Below are positions 62,492-64,000 of a DNA stretch of 64,000 bases, piece by piece. How positions within the stretch are numbered: the stretch's first letter is position 1; each line of letters opens with the position of its first letter. Origin of the DNA: Sandaracinus amylolyticus (GTDB lineage Bacteria > Myxococcota_A > Polyangia > Polyangiales > Sandaracinaceae); NCBI RefSeq assembly GCF_021631985.1, contig NZ_CP070225.1, forward strand, positions 6,138,001 through 6,202,000. The letters run 5' to 3'. The notes beneath the pieces are model-generated. The model ran no database searches and was not told the origin of the DNA. It saw nothing but the letters and a program-made list of their open reading frames with translations. Position numbers and translations under genes: made by a program.

Positions 62492-63880
62492 ATGCTCGGG
62501 CCGGAGCGGCGAATCCCCGATCTCCCTCGCCCGCCCGCGCGCGTCGATCGCTACGAGCTGGTCGCGGAGGTCGCGCAGGGCGGCATGGCGATGGTGTACG
62601 CCGCGCGCCGCCGCGATCTCCACGGGTTCGACAAGCTGCTCGCGCTGAAGCTGCTGCTCCCACACCTCGCGCGCGAGGATCGCTTCGTCGACATGTTCCG
62701 CGACGAGCTGCGGATCGCGGCGCGCATCCAGCACGCGAACGTCGTGCAGGTGTTCGACGTCGGCGAGCACGACGGCATGCCCTTCATGGTCATGGAGTAC
62801 CTGCGCGGACGCTCGTTCGCGAACGTGCTCCAGCGCTGCGAGGAGCGGCGCGAGGACGTGCCGCGGGAGCTGGTGATCGCGGTGATCGTCGCGGTGGCGG
62901 AGGGCCTCCACGCGGCGCACGAGGCGAAGAGCGCGGACGGCGAGCGGCTCGGCGTCGTGCACCGCGACGTGAGCCCGCAGAACGTGCACCTCGGGTTCGA
63001 CGGGCAGATCAAGGTCGTCGACTTCGGCATCGCGGAGGCGCGCGGGCGGCTCACGTCGACGCGCACCGGCGAGGTGAAGGGGAAGATGGCGTACCTCGCG
63101 CCGGAGCAGATCCATCGCGAGCGACCGATCGATCGGCGCACCGATCTCTGGGCCCTCGGCGTGATGGCGTGGGAGGCGCTCGCCGGGCGTCGTCTCTTCC
63201 GCGCCGACACCGATGCGACGACGATGTGGAACGTGATGCACGCACCGATCCCCGATCTGCGCGCGGTCGCGCCCGACGTGCCCGAGGTGGTCGCGGATCA
63301 GGTGATGGCGTGCCTCGAGCGCGACATGGATCTGCGGCCGAGCTCGGCGGCGGAGCTGGTCGGCGCACTGGACGCCCCGGACGGCTGGCGGGTCGCGCAG
63401 GTCGCGTCGTGGACGTCGGCGCTCTTCGCAGACGAGAAGACGCACGAGGAAGAAGCGCTCGCGAACGTGCTCGCGAGCCCGCCGGTCGTGCTCGCGGACG
63501 CGCCGATCGCGAGGCCGCGTCGAGCGGGCATGGGGCTGGTCGCGGCGGCGCTGGTGGTGGTCGGCGCGGGCGGCATCGCGGCGTGGGCGGCGCTCTCGTC
63601 CGATGCGCGCGGAGAAGCGCCGACGGCGGTGATCGCGACGCCGCCCGTGAGCGCGCCCGCGACCACGACACCGCCGGTGGTCGCGCCGCACGAAGAGCCG
63701 GCCGCAGCCGTCGCGGAGCCCGAGCCGGTCGTGGCCGATCCACCGCGCGCCCGACGTGCACGCAGCGCGCGATCGTCGGTGCGAGCGCGCGCCACCGAGA
63801 GCCCGCCGCCCGCGACTCCGCCTCCTCCACCGCGCCCTTCATCGGCGCGCGCCGAGCAGCTGCTCGGCAATCCGTACTAA
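62492..63880 (+). CDS. Ser/Thr protein kinase, membrane-anchored, HRDVSPQN type
   Basis: 462 aa from the ATG at 62492. Kinase domain about 18-290: VAQGGMAMVYAARR, LALKLLLPHL, VVHRDVSPQNVHL, KVVDFGIAEARGRL, GKMAYLAPEQIHRERPIDRRTDLWALG. A membrane helix (GMGLVAAALVVVGAGGIAAWAAL) lies near 345-366, followed by a Pro/Ala/Thr-rich extracytoplasmic tail of about 90 residues ending AEQLLGNPY. The HRDVSPQN form of the catalytic loop is typical of myxobacterial kinases. The next gene starts at the stop codon and may be co-transcribed. Confidence 0.93.
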   Translation: MLGPERRIPDLPRPPARVDRYELVAEVAQGGMAMVYAARRRDLHGFDKLLALKLLLPHLAREDRFVDMFRDELRIAARIQHANVVQVFDVGEHDGMPFMVMEYLRGRSFANVLQRCEERREDVPRELVIAVIVAVAEGLHAAHEAKSADGERLGVVHRDVSPQNVHLGFDGQIKVVDFGIAEARGRLTSTRTGEVKGKMAYLAPEQIHRERPIDRRTDLWALGVMAWEALAGRRLFRADTDATTMWNVMHAPIPDLRAVAPDVPEVVADQVMACLERDMDLRPSSAAELVGALDAPDGWRVAQVASWTSALFADEKTHEEEALANVLASPPVVLADAPIARPRRAGMGLVAAALVVVGAGGIAAWAALSSDARGEAPTAVIATPPVSAPATTTPPVVAPHEEPAAAVAEPEPVVADPPRARRARSARSSVRARATESPPPATPPPPPRPSSARAEQLLGNPY

Positions 63881-64000
63881 TGCGCTCGCTCTCCGCGATC
63901 CTCGCGCTGCTCGTCGCGCTCGTCGCGATGCCCGCGCTCGCACAGGACGACGAAGCGCGGCGCGCCGAGGCGCGCGAGGCGTTCCGCTCCGGAGAGGCCG
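63880..64000 (+). CDS. Exported, probably TPR-containing, protein; start only
   Basis: ATG at 63880 shares one base with the kinase stop codon. Signal peptide MRSLSAILALLVALVAMPALA with likely cleavage before QDD. The first mature residues ARRAEAREAFRSGEA read like a helical TPR start. The remainder lies beyond the window. Coupling to the kinase suggests a common operon. Confidence 0.65.
   Translation, partial: MRSLSAILALLVALVAMPALAQDDEARRAEAREAFRSGEA

Overview
This is a very GC-rich (hand counts of sample rows near 72%), densely packed bacterial window with no rRNA or tRNA genes seen. The organism is most likely a myxobacterium of the Polyangia, of the Sandaracinus kind. This is inferred from: many Ser/Thr kinases of the HRD-x-SPQN or HRD-x-KPxN type, a kinase with anti-sigma zinc finger and TPRs next to a sigma factor, a sigma-54 activator with an FHA domain, paired DUF1592/DUF1552 proteins, and many Asp/Gly-rich, Cys-rich lipoproteins. 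About 59 genes are supported, two of them cut by the window ends.

Layout. 1-5.2 kb: end of a lipoprotein gene, a TetR regulator with two matching operators divergent from a UbiB/ABC1 kinase, small unknown genes and the FHA/sigma-54 activator. 5.4-8.5 kb: a nitrilase-family hydrolase, a 41/42-bp tandem repeat array, and an overlapping SDR/ECF sigma pair. 8.6-11.9 kb: a large nested hairpin and the DUF1592-DUF1552 pair. 12-15.3 kb: an unknown gene, a 23S-IVS-type four-helix-bundle gene enclosed by long inverted GC-rich repeats, a spermidine-synthase-like methyltransferase and a DUF3025-like protein. 15.3-19.2 kb: a cation-transport block (CPA2 antiporter with RCK domain, TrkA-type protein, CPA1 antiporter). 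19.3-23.7 kb: MenB, a DUF1330 protein, a REP-type Y1 transposase, a CrtI/CRTISO-like oxidoreductase and a small lipoprotein. 23.7-27.6 kb: a translationally coupled Ser/Thr kinase / response regulator / hybrid histidine kinase operon.

27.6-35.5 kb is the most interesting part. An MFS transporter and a Tat-exported cytokinin-dehydrogenase-like FAD oxidase lie beside a long, AT-richer divergent promoter region. On its other side are a DMATS-type aromatic prenyltransferase with an unusual C-terminal extension, a small STAS-like protein, a heme-oxygenase-fold (HDO-like) protein and a cytochrome P450. The gene set resembles the early steps of fungal prenyl-indole alkaloid pathways (DMATS plus a BBE-type FAD oxidase plus a P450), and I propose it as a candidate undescribed prenylated-metabolite locus.

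35.5-47.4 kb: a membrane protein, an ATGA-coupled SUMF1-like/secreted pair, a PF03640-type lipoprotein, a sigma factor divergent from a zinc-finger/kinase/TPR protein, a YCII + ECF42 sigma pair and a CapA-like protein. 47.4-62.4 kb is dominated by surface lipoproteins (FG-GAP, RCC1 and Cys-rich types) with an adenylate/guanylate cyclase, a long polyprenyl synthase and a second copy of the spermidine-synthase-like gene. The window ends in a Ser/Thr kinase and the start of an exported protein.
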